Shown here in pieces: positions 1-12,075 of a stretch of 64,000 nt of DNA. Within the stretch, counting starts at the first letter, position 1. Each line of letters starts with the position of its first letter. The DNA is from Biomphalaria glabrata. Lineage: Eukaryota; Mollusca; Gastropoda; Planorbidae. Made by a program: the position numbers and the translations under genes. The notes under the pieces are model-generated. The model saw only the letters and a list, made by a program, of their open reading frames with translations. It had not been told where the DNA came from and did no database searches. The stretch covers positions 29,822,043-29,886,042 of the forward strand of contig NC_074723.1 of NCBI RefSeq assembly GCF_947242115.1, read 5' to 3'.

Positions 1-45
1 TCCTTAGGTCAGTAAGGTCCTTAGATCAGTAAGGTTCTTAGGTCA
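1..45. repeat. short 17-bp tandem repeat, cut by window edge
   Basis: Two full copies and part of a third of a 17-bp unit beginning tccttaggtcagtaagg. The array probably continues to the left of the window. Confidence 0.7.
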
Positions 46-149
46 TTTGACTATATGTTGTTTTTTTCTAGTCTTTTATTCATATTCTATTCCTCACATA
101 GCATTTATACTATTGGAGATTTTCACGATAAAACCAAACAATGTCAAGG

Positions 150-343
150 CAGAGGCGTAATGAGAGGAGGGGGCACGAGGGCGCCACCCTCTAAGGATAT
201 TTGTATTATATTATTATTAAATAATTTTCATTTATAAGTCTTATTTCTATATGATGTTCATGGAAAATGTGGAAAAAAAAAAGGGGGGGGGGCGCCAGTA
301 AGGTTTCTTGTCCCTGGCGCACTTTTTGCACACTACGCCTCTG
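150..343. mobile_element. hAT-type MITE with perfect 8-bp target duplication
   Basis: A 194-bp non-coding element starts CAGAGGCGTA and ends with the inverted copy TACGCCTCTG. The 8-bp direct repeat TGTCAAGG sits immediately outside both ends (142-149 and 344-351). An 8-bp duplication with CAG...CTG ends is the hAT hallmark. It has no coding capacity and carries a central A/G homopolymer run. The perfect duplication suggests a fairly young insertion. Confidence 0.88.
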
Positions 344-514
344 TGTCAAGGACACTAAATTAAACTTCACTTCTGCCAAATAATTTTTTATTTTTTTTTA
401 TTTTTACGTTACACGTTTTTCAATTGTCTCATTTCAGTTGTCGTCAAATCTCCGATTTTACCGCTTTGTTCTTAAATATGTCCCAGGGTAAAAGTCTGCT
501 GCTTTTTTTTTTTT

Positions 515-1010
515 TACAAAACGTATATCAATTCACTCTGTTTGTCTGTCTATCTGTCTGTCAGGAAAAAAAGTGTGTACACGTTATTTTCATACAACAT
601 TGTCGAATCAATTTGAAACTTCGCACAATTATTCATTGGCATAGACGAGACATTGATCAATTTAAAAAAAAAATTAACCAATAAGTCAATCAATTACTGG
701 TAATTAATTATTTTATTTGATACCGACAATGGAAACTAAGCCTTCAGTATTCACATATATGGCTACATTTGTTGGGTTTAGTCCCATTAAATAATTGATA
801 AAGCCATTTCTTCCTTAAGCAGTCTTGCTCAAGTTGATACTTTAAACAATTATTTATTGTACCTAACAAAACATGAATCAATATTAAAAAAAAACAACTA
901 CAATTAGTCAATTAATTAATTATTTTGTATGATATCGGATAAGGGAAATTACTTGTACATTACTGATAGATATAGTTTTTAAGGATGGGGTTCTTCTCCT
1001 TTAGATAATC
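515..1010. repeat. dispersed AT-rich repeat R1, copy 1
   Basis: Two back-to-back modules share the order: tctgtctgtc tract, 'aatttgaaacttcgcacaatt'-like core, 'aattagtcaattaatta' core, and a 'ttcttctcct' end. The same ordered motifs recur, often inverted, near 11.5, 30.0, 31.6, 41.4, 49.0 and 52.7 kb. The family is not identified. It has no coding capacity and clear terminal repeats were not found. Confidence 0.6.
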
Positions 1011-2364
1011 TTTGTGTGTTTTTTGTTTGTTTTGTTTTTTGTTGTTTTTTTTTTAAAATACTTTGCTTGTTTTATTGGGAAATTATTTTGTGTTATGAGC
1101 TCAATAGCTTTAAAATTTTCATTTTGCAGGGCTAAAAAATGCAGGGAAAAAAATCTTCATATATTAAAAAAAAAACAACATATCTTATCAACGGATTCAT
1201 TATGTCGTACACCAGATACACCAATTTGGTTTCCTAAAAAAATTATTCTTTTGTTCGCCATGTATGAAAATCCATACTAATAATCAAATGTAATATTTTT
1301 CTATGACTATTTTAAGTCATGAGTTCATATTATAGCTACAACAGTATTCAGGAGTATATATTAACAAATATCAGGAATTTGCTTATATATATATATGCAT
1401 GATATATAATAATATGTTGAAATGAATGTTGCAGTTGCAAAGATTATATTGCCTTTACCTGTCTCTTAAATGATTACTTTTGTTTAGATGCATTTGTCTT
1501 CACCTGAAGTTGTTTGTTTTTGTTATACTTTACTGTTTTCCACCAAATGTAGGGCATAGATAGCATGTGTGTCATTGTTTTAAGTGCAGGCTTCTTCCTG
1601 TAAATGCGGCAGGAGATTTAACAGTTTACAAGAAAAACATTTAAAGTAGTATTCTTAAAAGGCAATACCTACTGTATACAACGTATGGAGCGAATGTTTT
1701 TATCGTAATAACTAATGAATGTTAGATTAAAAAAACAATGGAGCATTTTTTTTAACCCCTCCACGTTCCCCTCACCCCCCCCCCTCCAAGTAAGAATCAT
1801 GGTTAAGGGGACATACGAGTCGGAAAATGACGAATTTTTAATTTTTTTTTCGATTTTTTTTTCTTTCAGATTTTGAAAATTTAACCTTTTTTTTATATGA
1901 ATCATATTATATTTTAGCATAAAAATGTTTGTAAATATGTGTATTTTGACTTTGAACATGTACACCTTTTGGTGATTATTTACAAATTATCGAAATTTAT
2001 CAATGTTTACACCTTGGATACGATATTACCAATCTAACAAAGCTAGGACCATGATACATCAAAAGAAAGGTCACGATCCGATTTATATGTTTATCTGGGG
2101 TTCAAACTAATGGATTTATATGTTTTTTTTGTAATTCGTATTTTTCCGAGCTATATAATCTACGGAAACTTCCTTATATGGCACATCGGCAAAACTCGGA
2201 AAAAATCGACTAATCAGAATGTGCCGTTTCATCCGGAAAAGGCGTTTCAAAATGGCCGACAGCGTAAACACATTCTTGTAGTGAAAGTCACTGAAAGCCT
2301 TGCACAAGACAGTTTCAGTTGTTTGGTATTTGTAAACATCAAAGAAAATATCTTTTACATTAAA
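1011..2364. other. AT-rich sequence upstream of the transposase gene
   Basis: No gene is recognised. The stretch has many poly-T and poly-A runs. At 1804-1840 it contains ttaaggggacatacgagtcg, which could be a transposon end flanked by TTAA, but no inverted partner was found downstream. An open frame runs into the transposase exon from 2110; its AT-rich, low-complexity part before 2365 is not taken as coding. Confidence 0.5.
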
Positions 2365-4494
2365 ATGCCTCGACCAAAGGGACGAAGAATGCTAGAGAAG
2401 CTCAATAAAGCAAGAAATGTTATGCTATCTGACAAGCTGCGTGGAAATTCCTCTAGGTCTAGGTCTAGTTTAGATCCAGCATCAGAAGGACAACGTGGTG
2501 CATCCAGATCGAAATTAGACCGTCTTTCAATAAATACTGATGTTCCAAGTGATCTAGATCTACAAGAAACAGAGCAATTATGGACTATTGCTAATACTAA
2601 TCAGCTTACTGATTTGATGTCGGATGCATTATGCCCTAATTGTTTTCAGTCAAGTTTGACTATTAGAGTTATAAAAGATGAAAACATGGGGTTCGCATCA
2701 AAGTTGAAGTTATGTTGTAGATCTAGATGTAGTAGTTGTGGATATACTAAATCAAAGTTTTCATCTCCAAGAATACAAAAAAGTAACTGTTCAAATGTTG
2801 CATTTGAAATAAACACCAAGATGGTTTTATACAGCCATGAGATAGGAAAGGGTTTCACTTCGCTGCAGACATTTAGCAGCGTCCTAGGAATTTCTGGAAT
2901 CAGCCAGAGAGCCTTTAAAGACCATGATAATAAAATCACAGGTATGTTAAATTACACAATAATCTACTATTAGAATTATTTCTTTAAAAATTTTAATCTT
3001 TACCATATAAAAATTATAGATCTAGACCTAGTAACTATAGATCTAGAATCTAGTCAATCTTTACAAAGTTCTAACTTTTGATAAAAAATACATGTAGTAT
3101 GATCACTATGATGTAGCCAATGTAGGCTCTCTAGAGATCTAAATCTTTTTTTTTTTTTAAAGTTTATATATATTATATATATATTTATAAATCAATTTAA
3201 TTAATGTTTTTTTTTTTTTTCTTCAGACTGTGAAGTGGAATCTGGGGAAGACATGCTTTACCGCACAGCCAACGCCATACGTCAAGCTTATGCAGAGACG
3301 GATGATGACATTAGGGAAGCCATTGAACGAGGAGAAAACCCTTTGATTGACATTTCAGTCAGTTATGATGGGACCTGGCAAAAGCGAGGCTTTACATCGC
3401 TTTATGGTGTAGGTGTCTGCATCGATTTACTAACAGGTCTTGTTGTCGACTTCGATATTAGATCTAAGTACTGCCATGCATGCCACATACAGAAAGCTGA
3501 GAGCATGAACGCAACTGACCTCGCAGTTTGGAAAGAACAGCATGATTGCTGTAGTAATCACCACAAATCCAGCAAGTCTATGGAACAGGACAGTGCTGTA
3601 ATTCTGTGGAATCGTTCTGTGGCAAAATATAATTTTAGATATGTGGAGATGCTGAGTGATGGAGATTCTTCTGCTTTTAAAGCTGTGCTTGAGTCTAAGC
3701 CATATGCTGATAAAGCTGTTACTAAACTTGACTGTATCAATCATGCCCATAAACGTATGGGGACAGCGCTTCGAAAACTTGCCAAAGAAAGCCATCTTGG
3801 TGGCAGAGGAGTTGGCAGGTTAACAGAAAAAAAATGTGACAGTTTGCAAAATTTTTATCGTGGTGCTATAATAGACAATATTCCAGATGTGTCCAAAATG
3901 AGGAATGCTGTTTGGGCAGGATTATACCACTCCATGTCTACAGATACTGAACACCATCATCGACAATGTCCATTAGGAGAAAATAGTTGGTGCTGGTACC
4001 AACAAGCGATTTCGTTGGGACAAGACCCTGACAGCCACTCTAATCATAAGGCATCAACATTTTTGTCTCTAGAGGTGGCTCAGAAGCTAATTCCAATTTA
4101 TCGAAGAATGTCAGATGAGTCCTTGCTTCAACGAATGGCTCATGGTGGTACTCAAAACAACAACGAAAGCCTTAATGCTATGATTTGGACGAGATGTCCT
4201 AAAACAAGTTTCATGGGACTTGGCAGAGTGAAAGGCAGTGTTGCTAGAGCTGTGTCAATATTTAATGCTGGCGCCAATGAATTAATTAACGTGATGAATA
4301 AGATGCATATTGATGTTTCTTATGTAACATTAAATAATTTAAAAAAGGTCAATGATAAAAGAATTATTCAGTCTGACACTACTAGCCAAGAGGATTATAG
4401 AAAAAGAAGAAAGACTGTTTCTTTAACACGGTTTGAAAAAGTCAGAGAGGAATTGGCCAAAGATGGGAATGTATATGGTGCTGGTGCTCATTAG
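2365..4494 (+). CDS. Mutator-like transposase (PF20700-type), two exons
   Basis: Coding exons 2365-2941 and 3227-4494 give about 614 aa. The intron has a GTATGT donor and a CTTCAG acceptor and splits a Gly/Asp codon. The start at MPRPKGRRM was chosen because sequence upstream is low complexity. The N-terminal third is basic and Ser-rich, with paired Cys (CPNC near residue 93, then CC..CxxC). The catalytic core shows YDGTW (Asp240), a KYCHAC/HDCC cysteine cluster, SDGDS (Asp337 or Asp339) and NNNES (Glu506), fitting a DDE order. The family is the metazoan 'Mutator-like transposase domain' group; a Kolobok-like assignment is the main alternative. No stop or frameshift was seen. Terminal inverted repeats were not found, so it may be an isolated remnant or a domesticated copy. 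Confidence 0.82.
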
Positions 4495-5660
4495 CAATAC
4501 TACTGTCAATATTTTTTTGTATTATATAATTTTTTTTGTTTTTATTCATTATTGTTAGAGCATATTGACAGTTTAGTTGCTGTTTTAATTATTTGAAACA
4601 AAAATGTAATAACTAATTTGTAGCAAAATTTAAACAACACCATCTGATTATGTTTATGTAAATAATATAGATCAACAAACTTTTTCAAATATATTATGAT
4701 ACCTTAATTCAAGAGAAAATGTTAGCAAGTTTTATCTAAACTGACAATTATATATATGCTATCTAAAGAACTCCCTAGATGAATAGTAGAGATATAACAG
4801 AACTACTGAACAGTTATCATGAGTTTCAGATTTTGAGTTAGCGCTTTTTTCTTATTTGACATTGTTATATATATGACATTTTTTCATTTTAATCTTCTGT
4901 GAACTTCAAGCAAGCTCTTTTCTTTAGTATTTAATATTTATTGTTGCAAATTGTTTGGGTTTTTAGATTGCACACCGGTACATCCTACATTCTTATCAAG
5001 TTTTTTTTTCTTTATGGTTGCTAAATGTTATACCCGGTATATAATATATTATTTTATAATGTAATCTGGATGGAATATACTAAATAGCTATTTTTAAAAG
5101 CTGCTATACTAAAGTGTAAATAACATATATTTGCTATTCAGTGATTTTCTGAATAAATTTTTGTAATTGAATTTTTTTTCTTTCTTTTTTTTGTATTTTT
5201 GTATATATCTCTATCTGCCAAACGCTAAGGCTCTGAAACTACTTTTGGAACTTATTTGATATTTGGCATAATTATTCTGTACATATATATCTACATATGC
5301 ATGCAAAAACTTTTTGATATTTGCGTAAGTTGGATTTTTGTTTGAAATACTACTCTGTAATACAATTGCGTACAATTTACGTTTTATTTTCCCAATTAGT
5401 TGCTATACTTATATGAAATTTAGAATATGCTCTTTACTAAATATAGCTATTTTTATTATGTTTTCAGATACTTATTATACTAACCTATAAATTACATGCA
5501 TGTTATCTAGTATTTTCCTGACAAAATTTTTGTAATTGAAATTTTTTTTTTTTTTTTTTTCATTTTCTTCTTTTTTTGTTTTTGTATTAATGTATATATA
5601 TATATATGAATCCTATACTCTAAAGCGAGAAATTCTTGTATATATATATATATACATTTT
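4495..5660. repeat. AT-rich tail of the transposase locus with a ~369-bp tandem duplication
   Basis: No gene is recognised. Two diverged copies of one segment (about 5076-5230 and 5441-5600) share 'atagctattttta', 'tatactaa' and 'aaatttttgtaattgaa', 369 bp apart. Both end in long T runs, followed by TA microsatellite near 5593 and 5640. Confidence 0.5.
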
Positions 5661-5940
5661 ATTTCGAAAACGGCTCTAACGATTTTCTTTAAAAATTTCA
5701 AGGTACGTGTATATTAGTGAGAAGAACATTCTCAGCTCATTGGCACATCGGGAAAACTCGATCTAGACCACGTTCTCTTTGAAAAATTAAAACTGCCAAA
5801 TACGAGTTCGCCCAATGTGGGCAACGAGCTATAAATTCTTCTCTCAGCGATATGAGTCAACTGTTGAATTTCTAGGAGAATGGTTAGCACAGGTTCCACA
5901 ACGACCCCGACATTCCCCAACGAATGTTAGAAACTAGTTA
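5661..5940. repeat. dispersed repeat of unknown family
   Basis: Shares 'ctaacgattttctt', an intervening 'tcagc'/'tcgct' motif and 'tggcacatcgggaaaactcg' in the same order with 16985-17140. The last motif also occurs once near 2178. No coding potential is recognised. Confidence 0.45.
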
Positions 5941-5997
5941 AAACTTTAAGAAGTACGTTGCAAAATTATACACAAAATGATGTTGTATACACAAGTA

Positions 5998-6258
5998 GTA
6001 AAGTTCCCCTTTCAGACCTTGTGGTCTATGTGGCAGATGATGTAAAGGTCATCTGTTTCTGTGGCCGACGGTTAACGAGGGTGTCATGGGGCCAGCGCAA
6101 CGACCAACCGCATTTACTTTTCTCCGACTAATGTCAGGTACCCATTAGAGAACCTCTAAAACCTCTCGAAATTAAAAATCCCAGTCTTCACCAAGATTCG
6201 AACCCGGTACCCCCGATTGAGAAGCCAAGCGCTTTACCGCTCAGCCACATCGCCTCCA
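5998..6258 (-). mobile_element. tRNA-derived SINE (family S1) with 15-bp target duplication
   Basis: Best-preserved copy of S1. Read on the minus strand it begins with a tRNA-like head: box A TGGCTGAGCGGTAAAGCGC and box B GGTTCGAATC. A conserved body follows ('gggatttttaatttcg', 'aatgggtacctgac', 'ggttggtcg', 'cgttaacc', 'gatgacctttacatc') ending in 'ggggaactt'. The direct repeat TTGTATACACAAGTA flanks it at 5983-5997 and 6259-6273, the mark of LINE-driven insertion. Confidence 0.9.
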
Positions 6259-6273
6259 TTGTATACACAAGTA

Positions 6274-7656
6274 AATGGCAATATATAAAAATATATAATT
6301 AATTTTTGTTACAATCTCCCTTTGATTTTAATACGAATTACTTTTTTTGTTTCAAAAACTGTTTTATTTATTTTTTAGCGACCTTGCTAAGAAAATGCTG
6401 CCTTTGTGTTTGCTCAGTGTCTTTATGTCTGTCTGCTTCCGTTGTACTTAAAAAAAAGTTTATCGCCTACAAATGGTTTGCTTAAATACAATCATTTTTG
6501 TAATGCATATGCATGTTATGTAAATGCTCATTAAATGTAAAAAAAAATGCATATTAAAGGAAAAATAGATTCTCTGCTACTCAAGGTCCTATTGTGACAC
6601 ATGTCATTTTTCTCTAGAAAATAATATTTCATAATAAAAAAAGTGTTTTTTCAATCTATTGTTTATGTTTGTATACACGTAGACGTATAAGCCATTTTTT
6701 TAAATAATAAAAAAAAAAAACACTTTGCAAAGTTAATAACAAGACATGATCCGGCATAGAAACATCATTGTGCTCATTAAAAAAAAAATAACATGCGTTT
6801 ACGGCTGCTGTAGTTGTAACCAGAATGTGTCTCTAAATGATTATAACATGTAGTAGACAAAAGTCCCTCATCTATCTGATCACCGTTATGTTCGCAATTT
6901 ATTTCTAAAGTGTGTGACGTAACGTTAGCAGGGTCAGCTCAGGTGTCTTGAGTTACTAACACATCACTAGCCTCATATTTCAACTGTGTCAAATTTCTCC
7001 TGACTATACTAGATTCTTGTTTTCTCTTCTTGTCTTATATGTTACACAACTGACTTCAAAAGGGAAGGTAATCACGTCCTACGCATTTCATGGGTCACTC
7101 TAGTCATGCATGTTCATTAGTGGCTTAAACTCTGCTAAGTCTCTGGTTTTCCTGGCTGATTCATGCAACCCATTCCATTCTCTAAAGTTACTGGGAGGAA
7201 GGCGCACATACAAAAAATCATTTTACGCTATGAAATAAGAAAAGTGTCTCTATCTTTGTGTCTGTCTTTGTATTTAATTGAGTTGTGTTGTTTTTTTTAT
7301 TTTAAAATTATGGTTCAGTGTTTTTTGTATTATAGCTACTTCACTACTTCACTTAGTAGGCCTCTGCTTCTGTCCTGAAGTGTTGTTTTTTTTTACTTTA
7401 ATCAAACATGAATATTTGTTTGTTACAAATCTCCCTGCTCTACTTTGCGGAAGACGATGTTGCTGCCGACATGGCAAAACATCAGACACTAATATCGTGG
7501 TAGACACTGTTAAAGGGACCGAAATGAATTTTGTTTCCCTTAAAGAAGCAGCTCAATCCTTGCACTATCAGAGAATGATTGTTATTTCTTTTTTAAATAA
7601 TAACAATAATAATTTACAAAACAATACTAACAATACAACTATAACAATTAAAATAC
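6274..7656. other. intergenic AT-rich sequence
   Basis: No gene is recognised. At 7085-7200 there is a copy of the short repeat also seen twice at 38.25 kb ('cctggctgattcatgcaaccc'-like). At 7405-7450 a scrap resembles the LINE remnant at 35.64 kb ('gttacaaatctccctgctct'). AAC/AAT-rich microsatellite lies at 7600-7650. Confidence 0.5.
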
Positions 7657-7872
7657 TGCTATAACTTAGCAATCAACCTCAACGAAAGTGATACAAAACA
7701 GAACGTTTAATAATCAATTATAAACTACAACTAGAACCAAACTTAGAATCACATCTCAGGCCTTCTTGTTTACATCGCTAATCATCGGCCATCTTCCTTC
7801 CTCTGTTCTCTATCGTATCCTCTGGTACACAATGTCGCACCAAATGACAGTGCGCACTGTAGAGTCATAACA
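7657..7872 (-). repeat. 3' LTR of the 7.66-10.59 kb element
   Basis: 216 bp, TG...CA, nearly the same as 10370-10585, with about a dozen base differences counted by eye. It contains an AATAA-type signal before the conserved ACGTTCT stretch. Confidence 0.88.
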
Positions 7873-10369
7873 CTGCCCCCTCCTTAGTTATGTTCGTCCC
7901 GAACATGACCAGATTTTCGACAGGGCTGAAGAATTGTCAGTGCAGATGAAGTTCTGGCAAGAAAGTTAGAGTTCCACTGGAGGCCAGGTCATAAAACACA
8001 CAGTAATTTTCCGTAATCTCCAGAAGGTATGCCTTTCTACACATGTCCATTAACCACATTATCAGTGTCCAGTTTCCGCTGAAATTGATTCATCTTTTAC
8101 TCTGCTTTGTGAAGGCAGACGTACACACGTTTGTCAAGTCCACATTTGTTGATGGTTTTTTTCTGGTATTTGCATTGTTCATTCGAGGTGCCGCCCGTAC
8201 AGTTCTTATTAAATTTCTGTCTGCAGTTAGTACTGGTAGATAAACAGAAGTATCGTACACAGACCCAACGTTGTCTGAATTGGTCATGCCCATTGAAGCA
8301 CTCATATCAAGGACATCGAAAGCAAAAGTTTCACTCTGCCTATAGGTCGCTCCTCTAGTTTCTTCATCTAGCGTTTTCTTTTCGGGTCTGCGCTTATCGT
8401 TGAAAAGGTTGCCACTTTCTTTATCTTGAAAGCTAGACGCATATGATTTGTCATTATGATCATCGAAGGTCCTGCCACTACCAACACTTTCGTTGCAACC
8501 AACCGTACAGCCGCAACAATGATTGGTTGATGTTTCATTCTCCGCTTTTCTAGGATGCAGCCGGCCTTCCAGTTTGTCCCTTTTATGATACCTGTTTACT
8601 GACAGATTGGACCATTTTGATATGGTCGTATGTTCGACTCGTTTCACCTGAACGCCTTCCACACCATCATCAAGCAATGGGAACTCTATGTCTCCATATT
8701 GTATAGTTCCACTTCCAATGTTTAGAGATAAACCGAATTCCTGCATAAAATCCAGACCAAGGATGCAATCGTCGACAACATTGGCGATCAGAAAATCCTG
8801 ACTAAATAGTTGACTTCCTATTTCAAAGTCAAGCCGTATCTGTCCTAATATAGGTAACAGTTCGTCACCTGCTGTTTTAAAGAGTGTAGCCATTCACTCG
8901 TATTATTTCTTGATCTCCGATCAGACTGGGTCTAACTAACGACCGCGTAGCCGCTGTGTCCAAGAGGAACCTATGAGAGCGAACGCCAATCTTTCCTTGC
9001 ACTCTCAAGGTTCTGCTTTGCTCTAACACTCCTTGCTCCCTAAACCCGTGGAATCGTAGCGATTTACGTTCTGATACACAGCCTTGGCCTTGGAACAACA
9101 TGTTACAATTCCTCCGTACATGACCTGGAGTGTTACAATTCCAACAACGAAAAGTCTTTCTACTACGCCTTGAGGTCTGATAATGTTCCCGTTCATTTAA
9201 AGCCTTTTCCACCATTCTTCGAATCAGCCTCGGCACATCCTCCTCTTCCGCCACATTTAACGGCCGACAATAGTGTATGTTCCTCGCTGAAGCTCCGGCC
9301 GCCTCATAAGACATGGCATAGATGAGGGCTTCGTTGATTTTCCGTTTTCCGCTTATTCGGACGGCCTTCTTAAGTTCCGAATCTCGTATTCCATCTATAA
9401 AGGCATCTGTGACCAGAACATCCAAAAGTTCCTGAGTTGCTGATGGATAAGCAAGACGGGCGAGACGTTCTATGTCTGCTGCTAATTTCTGTAATGTCTC
9501 TCCGCTCTTCTGTTGTCGATTCTTTAATTGCATCCTGAAAACTTCCTGCAGGTGTTTATTGCCGTATCGTAGTTCCATTGTTTTGACCATGGCATCGTAG
9601 TCCGTCCGATCCGTCATAGTCTGTAACAATTCGGCTGTCTTTCCTCTGAGTGCCAACGTAAGACCAGTGGCTTTCTCTGCCTGGGTATCCCATCTGTTGA
9701 TTTGCGCCGCCGCCTAGAATTGTAATCGATACACCGACCAAGACACAGAGCCGTCAAACACGGTGGTTTAATCTTCCCCGTCATTTCAGTCACAGTGGCA
9801 CCCGCATCTTGTTTCTTTTGCAGCTCCGCCTTCATTTCCTTTCGTAATTGTTGAATTTTAGAATCAACATCTCAACATTTGGGACCTTAATTCAGCTACC
9901 TCATTTCTTAATTGTTGTTTGAAACTGTCTATGTCATTTTTTCAATTCAGACACAAAGGATGCTATAGAGCTCAGTTTATTACCTAATTCATTTTTAAGT
10001 TCATCCTTCAACAATTTCAGGTCTTCCTTTATTTGCTCTTTCATCGATTTCCAAATTTCCCCCGTATCGGGTTCTATTTCAAATAAATAGGTGTCCGGAT
10101 CTTGTTCATCATCTATGATGCTTTGCTTCAGACGCTCCATGAGCGCCTCTTTGTTGCCGCTTACCTTCAGCTCTCTGCATCTGAGTTCTCGCCTAAGTTC
10201 TATCAATGAAAGCTGACCAAGTGTTTTCGTTGACGCCATCCCGTATCTTTCTCACGTTGGCCTACCAAAACTTACGTTGGGTTATCCGAAAAGAAAATGA
10301 TGTAACGGTATTGTACAAAGACCTTGTTCCCACTTTCGTTGAGGATCCCACTTCTGACACCAATTGCAT

Positions 10370-10581
10370 TGCTATAACTTAGCAATCAACCTCAACGAAA
10401 GTGATATAAAATAGAACGTTTAATAATCAATTATAAACTGGATCTAGAGCCAAACTTAGAATCACATCTCAGGCCTTCTTGTTTACATCTCTAATCATCG
10501 GCCATCTTCCTTCCTCTGTTCTCTATCGTGTCCTCTGGTACACAATGTCGTGCCAAATGACAGTGCGTAATGTAGAGTCAT

Positions 10582-10585
<4 letters not shown>
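10370..10585 (-). repeat. 5' LTR of the 7.66-10.59 kb element
   Basis: Partner of 7657-7872, in the same orientation. The tRNA-Leu primer-binding site lies seven bases inside it. A TA dinucleotide microsatellite (10586-10617) begins at its outer edge. Confidence 0.88.
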
Positions 10586-10618
<33 letters not shown>

Positions 10619-11028
10619 CTTTTATTAGAATGTGTTTTTGCGTTTAAATTTTTTTGGAAAACAACCTAATGTTTGGTGGTTTCTATCAGATATCTAAGAA
10701 ACAAAATAAAGAAATTTCAGTTGATCACTTGATGTTTGCCTGCACAATAATATTATATTTTTAAGACATTGCGTTTTAAACAAGCCTCGACTTCATATCG
10801 AGGTAAAGTGCAAGCTAACTATGACAAAGAAGTTAACAGTTCATTTCTGAGTACAGTTTGAACATAAATGGAGCCTTAACCTTGATGGTTGAAAAAAATA
10901 GTTAGTCCCTTGTTTATGTGTTGTTAAAAAAAAAAGCACCAATCTATAACAATATAAAAAAACAAGAAAAACATTTTAAAAATACTTTAAAAAAAACAAC
11001 AGAGCTTATACTAAGTGTAGAGAAGCTG

Positions 11029-11215
11029 TTTTATATCGCGCAACTTTTATGCTTATGGCATGCTCAGAGAATTTTGGTGCAAGATGCACCATACACAGGA
11101 GGGAGTATATTGAAGAAGGTTTCCCTGCTGCCTTAAGTCGCTCAGCAAGCTCAGCACGAGTAGGGATTGAATTCAAACCTCTCGGATAGGTAGCCAATTG
11201 GTTTAGCCAATCATC
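11029..11215 (-). mobile_element. SINE family S2, old copy inside the duplicated block
   Basis: Degenerate S2 copy: 'gcttatggcatgctcagag', 'gggagtat', 'ctgccttaagtcgctcag', 'caaacctc'. Its counterpart is 30850-31070, so it predates the duplication. Confidence 0.6.
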
Positions 11216-11479
11216 CTTGTGTTAAAACATGAGAGCATAACTTTAGAACCGAGACTTCGTTTACATTACATTTGTTGAACTTTCTTCCAAACTAAAATGA
11301 TATGTCCATGTAATTGTCGGTCAGTCTATTTGTCTGTTTGCTGGCTTTGTTGTTTGTATCGTTTGTCTGCTTATTCTGTTGTATTTAGTCTTTTCTTCTT
11401 TCAAGTCTTCTAGTTTAGTCATTTCTGGTTCCCCCTTCCCCGACTGCCTATACGTCTGCTTGTCCATATTATTGCTAAA

Positions 11480-11760
11480 ACTTTTTTTAAAAAAAAAAAG
11501 CTTATCTAAGAAGAAGAATTCCACATTTACATCCATATTTCTGAAAACTGTAAGATTTACTCCCCTTCTTCTATATGAGACAAAACTATTTCATTTATTA
11601 CTAACTGCTAATTAATAGACGAGTTGGTTAATTTTTTTATTCGTGTTTTGAATAAATAATTGTGCAAAGTTTTAACTTGATCTGAGAATGGGAAGTGGGA
11701 GAAATCACGTGTTCAAAATTTGTACCAGACAGACGGGGGTAAGTTGATATAAGCTTTGTA
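11480..11760. repeat. dispersed repeat R1, copy in the first duplicated block
   Basis: Runs from 'aaaaaagcttatctaagaag' through the 'aattgtgcaaagttttaact' core to 'cagacagacgggggtaagtt' and 'gataagcttt'-like sequence. Confidence 0.6.
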
Positions 11761-12075
11761 AGCATGTCACTTAAATGAGACTCAAAGGACGCTTTTGGTC
11801 GTAGGAACGTACAAATATCAGCTCAGAGTTTTTTGTTTCTCTACCAGGACGCGGTACTGAAACATTTTTTCAAGGACATAAACATTTTTTTTGCAGTGCA
11901 ACAAGACTGACCATGTTTTCAATGAACCAATATGGACTATTTTTTTCAGCGCACAGATATGTAAAGAAGCCAACAAACAATTAGACAATAAAAGCATTAA
12001 AACATTTCGGACTGAAAACAAGCAAAAATAATTTCATATTAACATATTAAAATGACTTTAATTATTAAACATACA

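Larger units (their letters stand above)
7657..10585 (-). mobile_element. LTR retrotransposon, Ty3/gypsy-like, broken fossil
   Basis: Two 216-bp LTRs (TG...CA) bound a 2.5-kb interior on the minus strand. Next to the 5' LTR lies a primer-binding site TGGTGTCAGAAGTGGGAT, matching the 3' end of tRNA-Leu. A purine tract, AGGAGGGGGCAG, abuts the 3' LTR. Visible parts are a SAP-like N-terminal motif, a gag-like section with a CCHC zinc knuckle (CWNCNTPGHVRRNC) at about 8.9-10.2 kb, and a retropepsin-like section at about 8.1-9.0 kb. No reverse transcriptase or integrase section was seen. It is broken in several places. By-eye LTR divergence of roughly 5-6% suggests a moderately old insertion. Flanks are ATAC and ATAT, compatible with a 4-bp ATAT target. 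Confidence 0.85.
10618..12075. repeat. segmental duplication block, upstream copy
   Basis: Collinear with 30450-32130. Shared unique stretches include 'aagacattgcgttttaaac', 'catatcgaggtaaagtgcaa' and 'gagtacagtttgaacataaa'; then an old S2 SINE, then 'gtctatttgtctgtttgctg', then an R1 repeat and 'accatgttttcaa'. Unique DNA and old repeats occur in the same order, so this is duplication of a segment and not independent insertion. No gene is recognised in it. Confidence 0.85.

Noticed and set aside
2110-2364. Transposase start at 2110
   Set aside because: The extra 85 residues are hydrophobic and low complexity; MPRPKGRRM at 2365 is a more natural start.
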